Source: Rhizobiaceae bacterium (GTDB lineage: Bacteria > Pseudomonadota > Alphaproteobacteria > Rhizobiales > Rhizobiaceae). From it: a DNA stretch of 64,000 bases. The stretch's first letter is position 1, and each line of letters opens with the position of its first letter. This document shows positions 26,828-34,652 of the stretch, one piece after another. A program made the position numbers and the translations under genes. The notes below the pieces were generated by a model. The model ran no database searches and had not been told where the DNA came from. It saw only the letters and a program-made list of their open reading frames with translations. Location: contig JAHBYU010000009.1 of assembly GCA_019635775.1 (NCBI GenBank), positions 62,001 to 126,000 of the forward strand, in the 5' to 3' direction.

Positions 26828-27283
26828 ATGTTCACGAGACGCGAGATGCTGGCCGGCACAACGGTCTTTGCGGCTCTGGCGGCACTGCCCGCGCGAGCAC
26901 AGACCAGTGTCAACCATAAGGTCCAGATGCTGAACAAAGGGAAGAAGGGCGCAATGGTGTACGAGCCGGACTTCGTGGCTGCTTCCCCCGGTGATACCAT
27001 AACCTTCTTTCCAACCGACAAGTCCCACAACGCCGAGAGCATAAAAGGGATGCTGCCTGAAAACGCGCTCCCTTTCAAAGGCAAGCTGAATGAACAGATC
27101 ACCATCACCATAGAGAAAGAAGGCGTCTATGGCGTAAAATGTGTCCCACACTACGGAATGGGGATGGTGATGCTTATCGCCGTAGGGGCGCCAAGCAACC
27201 TGGATGAAGCCAGGGCAGTCAAGCATCCGCCAAAAGCAAAAAAGCTGTTCGACGAACTGCTTGCTGAAGTTCCCGCAGCTTGA
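26828..27283 (+). CDS. Pseudoazurin (blue copper protein)
   Basis: Periplasmic type-1 copper electron carrier, 151 residues. Residues 1-24 form a signal peptide with an RR pair, possibly Tat type. The four copper ligands have the exact pseudoazurin spacing: H67 (KSHNAES), C105 (GVKCVPHYG), H108 and M113. The C-terminal helical tail (AVKHPPKAKKLFDELLAEV) is also typical. Pseudoazurins pass electrons to nitrite or nitrous oxide reductases and to peroxidases; none of these is in the window, so the partner is elsewhere or is one of the redox proteins here. AAGGAGCTCGAT precedes the ATG. Confidence 0.93.
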   Translation: MFTRREMLAGTTVFAALAALPARAQTSVNHKVQMLNKGKKGAMVYEPDFVAASPGDTITFFPTDKSHNAESIKGMLPENALPFKGKLNEQITITIEKEGVYGVKCVPHYGMGMVMLIAVGAPSNLDEARAVKHPPKAKKLFDELLAEVPAA

Positions 27284-27369
27284 TCCATTCCGGATTGCGC
27301 CAAGCAAAATGTGGATGGCGGCAGACGATCATCCGGTGACGAATTGCATGCTGCCATCTCTGGGAAGAA

Positions 27370-27408
27370 AAGCGTCGAAACCCACTTGAAGACGATGTTT
27401 CGACGCTT
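27370..27408 (-). terminator. Terminator for the leftward dsbA-to-monooxygenase unit
   Basis: A 12-bp inverted repeat (27370-27381 with 27397-27408) lies just after the monooxygenase stop. On the minus strand it is followed by TTTTCTTCCC, a T-rich run. It separates this unit from the convergent pseudoazurin gene. Confidence 0.65.
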
Positions 27409-27413
27409 GACGA

Positions 27414-28472
27414 CTATGGCTTCGCTCTGTCCGACAACAATCGCTGGACAACATTCTCGCCATCTGGCCCGGCTCCCATGATCAGCGCCGATGCTCGATT
27501 GCGTTGCCAAGGCCGGCCGACAAAGTAGATGCCTTTCACCGGCGAGATGCCGGCTTCGTGCAGGAATGCTCCGTCATGCGCCTTCGCGTCTTCGATATCG
27601 AGCCAGGTTGCGTCGTCCCGATAGCCGACCGCCCATATAACCGTCCGGATGTCCGCCGACGTGCCGTCGGCAAACCGGGCCGCTTGACCGCTTGCTTCAG
27701 TGAGGCGTGGCAGCACTCGGATGCCGCGCTTCGCCAGGCTCTCGATGCTCCGGTCACGGTCAGGAAACGCATCGGATTGTCTAAGCTTTCTGCCAATCCG
27801 CGACTCCCCGGGGGCTCTCAGCACGCCAAACAGGTTGAGCCACCACCAGATGGACTTACCAAGCACTCGCTCGGGAAAGAGGTTGCGAGGCTTGCCCGTC
27901 GCCAGCATGACGCGCTGCCTTTGTCGCACTTCCACAGCGATATCCCGCCCGCTTGCTCCATCTCCGACCACCAGGACCGGACCGTCGGGCAGCTGGTTCG
28001 GATTGCGGTAGGTTTCGGTGGTCAGCTGGAGCACCTCGTGTCCGAACTGCGCCGCGACCTTCGGCACGAGCGCGACCTGGAACGCTCCGGTCGCGACGAT
28101 CACCTCGCCGGCGCTGATACGCGATCCGTCGTCCAACGCAGCTTCAAAACCACCGTCTCCAGCCTTCGAGAGGCGGATCAGACGTCGACCAGGCTGGATC
28201 GGCAGTCGGAAACGAGTCGCATATGCTTCAAGATAGTCGGCGAACTCGTCGCGACTCGCATAAAGTTCCCGGTTGCCCGCCAGATCCAGTCCCGGTAGGG
28301 CGCTGAACTGGCGTGGCGTGAACAGAGTGAGCGAGTCGTAGCGCACCCGCCAGTTGTCTCCCACCCGACGATGACTGTCGACGATGACAAACGGCACGCG
28401 GGCATTCTTCAGGTGATACCCGGCTGCGAGCCCCGCCTGTCCGGCTCCGATCACTAAGACAGGTCTTTCCAT
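27414..28472 (-). CDS. Flavin-containing NAD(P)H oxidoreductase (CzcO-like)
   Basis: FAD/NADPH-dependent flavin monooxygenase-type protein, 352 residues. The FAD site is VLVIGAGQAGLAAGYHL, the flavin monooxygenase region is GDNWRVRYDSLTLFTPRQF, and the NADPH site is VLVVGDGASGRDIAVEVR. Annotated relatives are often called CzcO because they occur near cation-efflux genes; the reaction is not established. Its ATG shares one base with the stop of the L,D-transpeptidase gene (TGATG), so it is translationally coupled as the last gene of the dsbA/ppiC unit. Confidence 0.82.
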   Translation of the reverse strand: MERPVLVIGAGQAGLAAGYHLKNARVPFVIVDSHRRVGDNWRVRYDSLTLFTPRQFSALPGLDLAGNRELYASRDEFADYLEAYATRFRLPIQPGRRLIRLSKAGDGGFEAALDDGSRISAGEVIVATGAFQVALVPKVAAQFGHEVLQLTTETYRNPNQLPDGPVLVVGDGASGRDIAVEVRQRQRVMLATGKPRNLFPERVLGKSIWWWLNLFGVLRAPGESRIGRKLRQSDAFPDRDRSIESLAKRGIRVLPRLTEASGQAARFADGTSADIRTVIWAVGYRDDATWLDIEDAKAHDGAFLHEAGISPVKGIYFVGRPWQRNRASALIMGAGPDGENVVQRLLSDRAKP

Positions 28473-29080
28473 CAGACAACGACGACTTGGGCTCCTACGG
28501 GCACACGCTCGTAAAGATCCTCAACATGCTCGTTCACCATCCTGATGCAGCCGTTGGAAACAGCCTTGCCGATGGTCCAAGGCTCGGTCGTTCCGTGAAT
28601 ACGGTAGAGCGTGTCGCGGCCGTTACGATAAAGGTAGAGAGCCCGTGAACCCAATGGGTTGTTCGGCCCCCCTGGCACGCCGCCAGCATAGCGGGCATAT
28701 TTCTTGGGATCGCGGCGGATCATGTTGTCGGTCGGACGCCATGACGGCCATTTTGCCTTCCTGCCGATGATCGCCGAACCCGAAAACGCCAGGCCTGCCT
28801 TGCCGACCCCGATGCCATAGCGACGCGCAAAGCCCGCACCGTCGACCAGATAGAGAAATCTCTCGCGCGGAACCACGACGATCGTTCCGGCCAGATAGTC
28901 ATAGGGTGTCCTTACGACCTGCGGAAGGAAGCGCTCCTCGAGGACGAACTTGCGTTGCGCCCCGTTCGCCAAGGCCTTCCCGGGTGCCGCCAGCAAGGTG
29001 AACATGCCAAGGATAAAAGTCCGTCGACCAATCCCGAGAGGCGACCGAACATCCCCGATTTCCTCGGAACTAATGCTCAT
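28472..29080 (-). CDS. L,D-transpeptidase (YkuD), copy 1
   Basis: Periplasmic peptidoglycan transpeptidase that makes 3-3 crosslinks or attaches proteins, about 202 residues. A signal sequence with an RR pair (GIGRRTFILGMFTLLAAPGK) leads to the YkuD domain. The catalytic motif is intact: IHGTTEPWTIGKAVSNGCIR with Cys and the preceding His. I chose the ATG at 29080 since GGAG lies 9 nt upstream; the ATG at 29086 is too close. It overlaps the end of the ppiC gene by 11 bp and the start of the flavoprotein by one base. Confidence 0.9.
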   Translation of the reverse strand: MSISSEEIGDVRSPLGIGRRTFILGMFTLLAAPGKALANGAQRKFVLEERFLPQVVRTPYDYLAGTIVVVPRERFLYLVDGAGFARRYGIGVGKAGLAFSGSAIIGRKAKWPSWRPTDNMIRRDPKKYARYAGGVPGGPNNPLGSRALYLYRNGRDTLYRIHGTTEPWTIGKAVSNGCIRMVNEHVEDLYERVPVGAQVVVV

Positions 29081-29945
29081 GGCCATCGTCTCCTTCCGGC
29101 GGCGCGACATCCGGAACAAGCTTCTCCACCTTCGCGGCCGCCCGAAGCTCGGAAATGATTCGTCTTTCCTCCGTGGCTTCGAGTGCTTGCCGAACCTGCG
29201 GTGCGACGGCCTCGAAAGCTGGGGCAGGCCGATTGCGTGTCTCCTCAACCAGAACGACGTGGAAGCCGAAGGCGCTCGCAACGGGTGACTGCGTGAATTC
29301 GCCGGGCTGCAGTTTCGCCGCCGCCGCGTCGATCTCCGGCACGACCTGGCCTTCCGCCACAAAGCCGAGGTCTCCGCCCTTGAACTTGGAGACCTCGTCC
29401 ACAGAGCGCTCCTGCGCCAACTCCGCGAAGGCCTTGCCCCCCTTTAGTGCCTCAATGACCTCGACGGCATCGCTCTGGCTGCGAAGCAATATGTGGCGAA
29501 GTCGGCGCTCCGGAACAGGTGGGATCTTCCCTACCTGTTCGTCATAGGCCGCCTTCACCGCTTCATCTGTCACCGCCGCGGCGACGCGCTGCTCGAGGAA
29601 AAGCGAGCGCAAAGTTTGCGCCTCGAAGAAGGCTAGTTGCCGCTTGTATGCTTCTTGGTCGGCGACGTTGGCCTTACGCGCGGCCTCCGCGACCAATCTG
29701 AGCTCGATCAGAGCGTCCACCAGCATCGAGCGTTTCGCATCATCGGGCATCTGTCCGAGCTGCTGGGAATACATCTGCTCGGCAATGGCAAGATCGTCTG
29801 CAGTGATGTCCTGGCCGTTGACGCGGCCGACGACGCTCGAGTCTTGCGCCTCGGCGACCGAGCCGAGCAAAAGCGACAATGAAACGATCGTCGTGCCGAT
29901 CAAAATGCCGCTTTTCCGGCTCCTGTTTTTGGTCCAGCCGATCAT
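29070..29945 (-). CDS. PpiC/SurA-type periplasmic peptidyl-prolyl isomerase
   Basis: Periplasmic foldase, 291 residues. A signal peptide (ending near GSVAEAQDS) leads to a SurA-like helical region (about 40-130) and a parvulin domain (about 140-240) with RRLRHILLRSQSDAVEVIEA and KFKGGDLGFVAEGQVVPEID. The tail EGDDGHEH is acidic and His-containing. It lies between a DsbA-like gene and an L,D-transpeptidase, so disulfide formation, proline isomerisation and cell-wall crosslinking are encoded in one transcript. Confidence 0.88.
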   Translation of the reverse strand: MIGWTKNRSRKSGILIGTTIVSLSLLLGSVAEAQDSSVVGRVNGQDITADDLAIAEQMYSQQLGQMPDDAKRSMLVDALIELRLVAEAARKANVADQEAYKRQLAFFEAQTLRSLFLEQRVAAAVTDEAVKAAYDEQVGKIPPVPERRLRHILLRSQSDAVEVIEALKGGKAFAELAQERSVDEVSKFKGGDLGFVAEGQVVPEIDAAAAKLQPGEFTQSPVASAFGFHVVLVEETRNRPAPAFEAVAPQVRQALEATEERRIISELRAAAKVEKLVPDVAPPEGDDGHEH

Positions 29946-29955
29946 GAGAACCTCC

Positions 29956-30588
29956 CTATTGCCTGGCGGCGGCTACCAGCGGATCGATGATCTCGCTGAA
30001 GCGCTCGATGCTGAGCGCGCCCTTTTGCATCTGGCCGTTGATGAAGAAAGTGGGCGTGGAATCGACGCCGAAGGATCGGCCCCCTTCTGCAACGGCTGTG
30101 ACTTTTTCGAGCAGAGCCTGGTCTTGAAGGCATTTCTCGAAGTCGGCGGTGCCCATTCCGGTCATGCCCATGACGGATTTGAGCGCGGCTGTGCCGTCTG
30201 ACACCCGCGCCCAATTGTCCTGAGTCCGATAGAGCAGGTCGATGGTGGGGTACCATTTGTCGTCGCTGACGCACCGCGCAAGCATGAAGCCGGCCGAGGA
30301 CCGGGGATCAAAGGGAAACTCCCGCATGATGAAGCGGACCTGACCCGTGTCGACATACTTTTTCTTGAGCTCGGGCCACACGTTCACATGAAAGGTGCGG
30401 CAATGGGGGCAGGTCAGAGACGCGTATTCAATGATAGTGACAGGCGCGTCGTCAGGCCCGAAACTCTTCTCCGGCAGCGGTCCCGGTGCCAGCAGGGCCT
30501 CCGTCGTTGGCTGGGCGGCAAGCAGGGCTGGATATGTGGCAGACATACCGACGGCAGCCATGCCGAAAATCAAATTGCGACGTTTCAT
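29956..30588 (-). CDS. DsbA-family thiol oxidoreductase (copy 2, CPHC)
   Basis: Periplasmic disulfide oxidoreductase, 210 residues from the chosen ATG. A signal peptide (MKRRNLIFGMAAVGMSATYP) leads to the DsbA fold with active site CPHC (C60, C63) in EYASLTCPHCRTFH and the cis-proline loop DSTPTFFINGQ. CPHC is the strongly oxidising DsbA type. A longer in-frame start at 30621 would lie inside the MerR-type promoter (30613-30643), so 30588 is the start. It heads the dsbA-ppiC-L,D-transpeptidase-flavoprotein unit. Confidence 0.9.
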   Translation of the reverse strand: MKRRNLIFGMAAVGMSATYPALLAAQPTTEALLAPGPLPEKSFGPDDAPVTIIEYASLTCPHCRTFHVNVWPELKKKYVDTGQVRFIMREFPFDPRSSAGFMLARCVSDDKWYPTIDLLYRTQDNWARVSDGTAALKSVMGMTGMGTADFEKCLQDQALLEKVTAVAEGGRSFGVDSTPTFFINGQMQKGALSIERFSEIIDPLVAAARQ

Positions 30589-30612
30589 CTTGGGTCCTTT
30601 CGCGAGGACAGG

Positions 30613-30643
30613 GTTGTGCAAGCTCTAGCCCCTTGAGAAGCAA
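30613..30643 (-). promoter_or_regulatory. MerR-type promoter/operator upstream of the dsbA/ppiC unit
   Basis: On the minus strand: TTGCTT (30643-30638), 19-bp spacer with CTC-N9-GAG, then CACAAC (30618-30613, a poor -10). It lies 25 bp from the dsbA ATG. The operator also forms one side of a perfect hairpin (see next entry). Confidence 0.62.
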
Positions 30644-30648
30644 GGGGC
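30628..30648. terminator. Hairpin with U-tract overlapping the MerR-type site
   Basis: GCCCCTTG (30628-30635) and CAAGGGGC (30641-30648) form a perfect 8-bp stem with a 5-nt loop, followed on the plus strand by GTTTTT. It stands directly after the upstream L,D-transpeptidase gene, and its arms overlap the -35 and operator of the dsbA promoter. It is terminator-like in the plus direction, where no gene needs it; for the leftward transcript the T-tract is missing. Confidence 0.45.
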
Positions 30649-30653
30649 GTTTT

Positions 30654-31370
30654 TCATGCAAATGCGCGGGTACCGCCGCGAACGATGATGGGTGTCGGCG
30701 TTGCGACGCGGTCGTACAAGTCGATGATGTCCTGGTTCATCAACCGGACGCAGCCGCTGGAAACCGCCTTGCCGATGGTCCAGTATTCGGGCGTGCCGTG
30801 AAGACGATAGAGCGTGTCTTCACCGTTCTGGAAAATGTAAAGGGCTCTCGCCCCGAGAGGGTTGTTGAGTCCGGGTGGCTGGCCACCATTTTCCGCGCTC
30901 CACTTTTCAAGCTCGGGCTGCCGGGCAATCATTTCGGCCGGAGGCGTCCATTTCGGCCACCTCTGCTTCCATTGGATGACACCCTCGCCGGACCAGGTGA
31001 ATCCCTGCCGGCCGAGTCCCACCCCATACCGCATCGCCTTGCCGCCTGGCCGGACGAGGTACAAAAAGTACGATCTCGTATCCACGACAACTGTGCCGGG
31101 TCGTTCACCAGTGGGATCGTCGACAAGCTGCCTGTAGAAACGCTTGTCAACCTTGGTGAGGTCGACCGCCGGTATCGGGAAATCTTCCTCCGGCATCGCC
31201 CGGTACATCGAGAGATAGGATGGGTCGCTGGCGGGCTTTTCGGGTGCCGGTACCGCAGCCGGGTCCCCCGTAGTCGAGCAGGCGGGCAAGGCCAGTCCGC
31301 CGGCCGCTGCCGCAGCCAAGCTTAGAAACTGTCGCCGGGATGGAGTCGTTTGAATGTCTTTTGAGGTCAC
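30654..31370 (-). CDS. L,D-transpeptidase (YkuD), copy 2, possible lipoprotein
   Basis: Peptidoglycan L,D-transpeptidase, 238 residues. The N terminus SRRQFLSLAAAAAGGLALPA followed by CS looks like a Tat-type signal with a lipobox cysteine, so the protein is probably lipidated; that would make it a client of the local lspA/lnt pair. The catalytic block is LHGTPEYWTIGKAVSSGCVR, with His and Cys in place. Its sequence is close to copy 1 (28472-29080) in layout, suggesting a family expansion. The MerR-linked dsbA unit starts just downstream. Confidence 0.9.
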   Translation of the reverse strand: MTSKDIQTTPSRRQFLSLAAAAAGGLALPACSTTGDPAAVPAPEKPASDPSYLSMYRAMPEEDFPIPAVDLTKVDKRFYRQLVDDPTGERPGTVVVDTRSYFLYLVRPGGKAMRYGVGLGRQGFTWSGEGVIQWKQRWPKWTPPAEMIARQPELEKWSAENGGQPPGLNNPLGARALYIFQNGEDTLYRLHGTPEYWTIGKAVSSGCVRLMNQDIIDLYDRVATPTPIIVRGGTRAFA

Positions 31371-31504
31371 TGTTCCGCTCGCAATAGGTCATCGAAATCC
31401 AGCGCTTGCTGGGCAAGCGATGCCGAAAGGCAAGTAACGCGCATCACGCTGTCGGGTCTGGCGCATGTCCAGCTCGCAACGCTCTCGCGCTCTCGCTTCG
31501 AGAA

Positions 31505-31825
31505 CTATCGGGGCGGTGGGGAATCTAAGGAGATGAGGCCGGGGGGGATTGTTCGCGCGCGCCTCTCGGGACGCGATTGAGGTACGCCACCGACGGCAGG
31601 TACATGCCATTCCGCAAGCCAGCTGCACCCGTCATGGCACTTCGCTGCCGCGTCGGGCGCAACAGGTGCGGCGGTGTCATCGTTGCCTTCCACCGCATCA
31701 CCCACGACTATCGACACGATCGTGACGGACTGTTCGCTGGCCGTAGCCGTCGGCAGCGCAGCATGAAGGCTGACGAAACATAGCATCAAGAGAGCGAGCA
31801 GTGTCCGTCCCATCGTGTCACTCAT
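31505..31825 (-). CDS. Small secreted hypothetical protein
   Basis: A 106-residue frame beginning MSDTMGRTLLALLMLCFVSL with a clear signal peptide (cleavage near ATASEQS), then a short region with two cysteines (AKCHDGCSWLAEWH). It overlaps the end of the upstream L,D-transpeptidase gene by 8 bp, which supports translational coupling. I do not recognise a family. The CxxxC with flanking His could bind copper, but this is speculation. Confidence 0.45.
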   Translation of the reverse strand: MSDTMGRTLLALLMLCFVSLHAALPTATASEQSVTIVSIVVGDAVEGNDDTAAPVAPDAAAKCHDGCSWLAEWHVPAVGGVPQSRPERRARTIPPGLISLDSPPPR

Positions 31826-32825
31826 CTGGCGAGTGAGGGTCGGCGAGCGCAGCGTCGGGACGGCTGATCGGCACTGATGTCAGAGATGTCCGCTTGGCGA
31901 GAGCAGACTGCCCGCCGCGTTCCAGCAACTTGCGGAAGCTTGGATGCATGCCTCCGTCGGCATAGGCATGTGCCGAAAGCACGCTGCCGGTCGAAAGAAG
32001 ATTGTCCATAGCGACGCGATCGGATTGCTGCCGTCCGGCGACCAACGGATCAGCCGCGTTCAGTGCTGACGGGCATGCCGCCAAGGGATCCCGTGGCTCT
32101 GCACCTTCGAACTCCCTGTCGAAGACGTAGCGCCCTTCGCAATAAGAAACCTTCGGTTGCCGACGTGTGACCTCGAAAATGTCGTAGCCCAGCTTCAGGT
32201 CCGACCAGAATGCAAAGTTCGGGTCGTTCCGGTTCTTCGCCATGTTCTGAGGCGTCATTCGGAACGGATATGCCTGGACCTGGAACGACCCTTGGCCGCC
32301 CTTCAGGGCCTCTCGCGCGACGGCATAGATCTCGGCAACGCCTTCGTCCGTTAGTGCGAAACACCCGGACGACGAGCAGGCGCCATGGACCATAAGCGCC
32401 TCTCCCGTGTAGCCGAGAGCCGCTTCTAGCCTGTTCGGGTAGCCGAGGTTGAACGACAGGTAGTATTGAGAGTTGGGGTTCAGCATCCCGGCGGACACAT
32501 GGTAGAAGCCTTCGGGAGCCTGACGATCGCCATTCTGCTTTTTGGGGCCGAGCTTTCCGGACCAGCGGCACATCGGGTAGGTCTTGAGCAGGGCGAACTT
32601 GCCGCTGCGATCGCGCTTCCAGACCTCCAGCTCGCTTTCTTGCTTGAAGATCCGGACGAGGACAGGTCCCGAGGGAGACATGGATTTGCGCGACATATCC
32701 GCCACGAGGGCGGCGGGAATCGGCCGTGTTGCCTTCCCGTCAACGTCGAGAACAGTGGAAACACATGCGCTCAAAACGAGCGCAAGCGCTGCAATTCCCC
32801 CCATCCTGACGGTCGTAAGTATCAT
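31818..32825 (-). CDS. YafK-like L,D-transpeptidase-family protein (copy 3)
   Basis: Exported protein of 335 residues. The N terminus GGIAALALVLSACVS is a lipoprotein signal with a lipobox. The YkuD fold of the YafK/DpaA branch is recognised from PEGFYHVSAGMLNPNSQYYL, FNLGYPNR and the active-site block MVHGACSSSGCFALTDEGVA (His and Cys). Members of this branch cut the link between Braun-type lipoprotein and peptidoglycan rather than make crosslinks. A second local lipoprotein candidate is therefore present near lspA and lnt. About 100 C-terminal residues are unassigned. Confidence 0.85.
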   Translation of the reverse strand: MILTTVRMGGIAALALVLSACVSTVLDVDGKATRPIPAALVADMSRKSMSPSGPVLVRIFKQESELEVWKRDRSGKFALLKTYPMCRWSGKLGPKKQNGDRQAPEGFYHVSAGMLNPNSQYYLSFNLGYPNRLEAALGYTGEALMVHGACSSSGCFALTDEGVAEIYAVAREALKGGQGSFQVQAYPFRMTPQNMAKNRNDPNFAFWSDLKLGYDIFEVTRRQPKVSYCEGRYVFDREFEGAEPRDPLAACPSALNAADPLVAGRQQSDRVAMDNLLSTGSVLSAHAYADGGMHPSFRKLLERGGQSALAKRTSLTSVPISRPDAALADPHSPDE

Positions 32826-33019
32826 CTAGAACCATATGTGTCGGCGCCCACCCCTTCCGGCGGCTTGTCCGAAAGTTCGCGTATCATAGTTAAGATGACG
32901 TTTCCGCCCACAAATTCGCGAGCGTCAAAGAACCGCAGCAAATAGACTATGCCGCTGTGCCGAAGATCAACTAGGTAAGAGCAGGACGAAGTGCCCCAGG
33001 AGAGAGACCCAGCCAAGCC

Positions 33020-33223
33020 ATGCCGGAAGGATCGGAACACCTCACCCTCGACGAGTCCAAGGCACTCGCACGGCGCAGACGTCGCATGAATTGGGTGATC
33101 TGCGGGCTACTGGTGGCCTTCGTCGTTGCCGTGTACTGGATCAGTTTCAGCCACGTCCGGACTGAGACGAACGAAACTCAGTCATCCTCCGAATTGGATA
33201 ACGGTCCAATCACCCACGCTTGA
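33020..33223 (+). CDS. Small single-span membrane protein
   Basis: A 67-residue protein with a charged N terminus (SKALARRRRRMNW) and one membrane helix (VICGLLVAFVVAVYWISFSH). The layout resembles CoxF-type small proteins of oxidase clusters, but sequence similarity cannot be judged here. AGGAGAG lies rather far upstream (about 14 nt). Coding is plausible, not certain. Confidence 0.45.
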   Translation: MPEGSEHLTLDESKALARRRRRMNWVICGLLVAFVVAVYWISFSHVRTETNETQSSSELDNGPITHA

Positions 33224-33287
33224 GTGGCCGATCGCCCTTGTCGGTGAGAAAGTGGACCGACCTAAGTCCAGTTCGGTCCATCTCTCG

Positions 33288-33533
33288 ATGATTTTGCGCT
33301 TGGCCTGCTTTGCGTTGGTCGCACCGATAGCCTACCTAGCATTGGCCACGTTGTTCGGGATGGTGTGCGTAGGGCTCGGGCACAACACCATTGAGATGCT
33401 GTACGGCGGGACCGCTGTCTATCTTTTGACGCTCGCCGCCGCTGTGGAAGGCGCTTGGCTCCTGCCCGACGAGATCAGAAGGTCTTCCTCATTCACCAGG
33501 CTGACCCAGCGATTCAGGTCATCTCCTGACTGA
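33288..33533 (+). CDS. Possible small two-helix membrane protein overlapping an antisense gene
   Basis: An 81-residue frame from the ATG at 33288 with two hydrophobic helices (ILRLACFALVAPIAYLALAT and MLYGGTAVYLLTLAAAVEGA). Its last 115 bp run antisense to the end of the cysteine proteinase gene 33419-34075. The start is uncertain (the frame is open back to 33126). Either gene end may be mis-called; the proteinase is the surer one. Confidence 0.35.
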   Translation: MILRLACFALVAPIAYLALATLFGMVCVGLGHNTIEMLYGGTAVYLLTLAAAVEGAWLLPDEIRRSSSFTRLTQRFRSSPD

Positions 33534-34075
33534 CGCTTCAGATAGTAGATTTCCGTCTCCTTCCACAGGAGGACCTTCTGCTCCAGATTGTCCAGTATGA
33601 AGTCGCCGAGGTCCGTGACCACCGTCAGGACGGCGTGTCCACCGCCCTTGGCATCACGGGCGACCGTCAACAAGAGAGCTCCCAAGGGATAGCCCAACTC
33701 GTTCAGACGCTTGCGTTTCTCAAGAGCGTAATCCTCGCAGTCCCCCACTGTCGTCGGGTATTCCCATCGCTCCTCGACTCCGAAAATCTCCATATCGGTC
33801 AGCGGCGCAACCGCCGTATTGACCTCAGCGTTGACCGTGACGATTTCGCGCCACCGAGGCTCGGTAAGCTTGATCATCATCCCCTCCGGTCCACGCGCGC
33901 ACTCCTTTCGGTAGCGACGGCAATATTCGTAGTATCCCACCGGCATTGTTGTCGCGCCATACGTGACCATATTGCGCGCATTCGTGGGTTGGGTCGGATT
34001 GAAGTGAAAGGCGTTGGCCGTAGCTACGACGCAGGACATCCCGAGCGCCAGAGCGCAGACAAGAAAGCGTATCAT
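33419..34075 (-). CDS. Bacterial transglutaminase-like cysteine proteinase (copy 2)
   Basis: Second BTLCP-family protein, 218 residues with a signal peptide (ending near ATANAFH). The triad is complete: C113 in VGDCEDYALEKR, H147 in GGHAVLTVV, D162 in FILDNLEQ. The MPVGYYEYCRRYRKEC segment with its two cysteines parallels copy 1 (IGHYEFCKRNASEC), so the pair is paralogous and may carry a structural disulfide made by the local Dsb proteins. It is a single gene; no MerR-type site precedes it. Confidence 0.86.
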   Translation of the reverse strand: MIRFLVCALALGMSCVVATANAFHFNPTQPTNARNMVTYGATTMPVGYYEYCRRYRKECARGPEGMMIKLTEPRWREIVTVNAEVNTAVAPLTDMEIFGVEERWEYPTTVGDCEDYALEKRKRLNELGYPLGALLLTVARDAKGGGHAVLTVVTDLGDFILDNLEQKVLLWKETEIYYLKRQSGDDLNRWVSLVNEEDLLISSGRSQAPSTAAASVKR

Positions 34076-34226
34076 TGAACCGTCTCCCCGTAGTGTTGGG
34101 AAACAGATACAAGATAAGCCTCAAAACGACGGAAAATCAGTGAGTTAAATTAAGGGAGAACTTTCCGAAAATTTGATGCCTCGCTTCAATGTTTGATTTA
34201 CCGATGGGGAACGCATACGCGATCGG

Positions 34227-34472
34227 TCAATGGCGACGTCTCCCGAAGATGTGATCGGCAGACTGCCGTTCCGCGTCGGCTCCGAAGAACTTGACCCACC
34301 TCAGCAGACGCGAAGTTCGGCCCGAGATGACTACCCGCCGCTTACCTTTAAGTCTGTCCTTATGGTGCCGCAAAACCCTGATCAGCGTGGCAGGCGCCTC
34401 TGATGGACCACCTTCAGCGCCATAAACCACCAAGTTGGCCGGCCTTCTGTAAACAGACAGGCGCATCCTCAT
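34227..34472 (-). CDS. Small basic protein of unknown function
   Basis: An 81-residue frame, MRMRLSVYRRPANLVVYGAE, continuing with ATLIRVLRHHKDRLKGKRRV and VISGRTSRLLRWVKFFGAD. GGAG lies 7 nt before the ATG at 34472. The composition looks like a real soluble protein, but I recognise no family; a longer start at 34565 is possible. Confidence 0.4.
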   Translation of the reverse strand: MRMRLSVYRRPANLVVYGAEGGPSEAPATLIRVLRHHKDRLKGKRRVVISGRTSRLLRWVKFFGADAERQSADHIFGRRRH

Positions 34473-34652
34473 GAATGCTCTCCGCTCTTGGTGTGGCAAT
34501 CCGACAACCGCATTCAAAGGAGGGAGGTCGATGTGTCGAATGCGCCACAGGGACGTTTTGCCCAAGTTCTTCTGCCAACGGAATCATTCAGAATGCGCAG
34601 AGGTCGCATCTGCTAATGCATTGCGCCATCCCGCTCAACCTTAGGAATCGTC

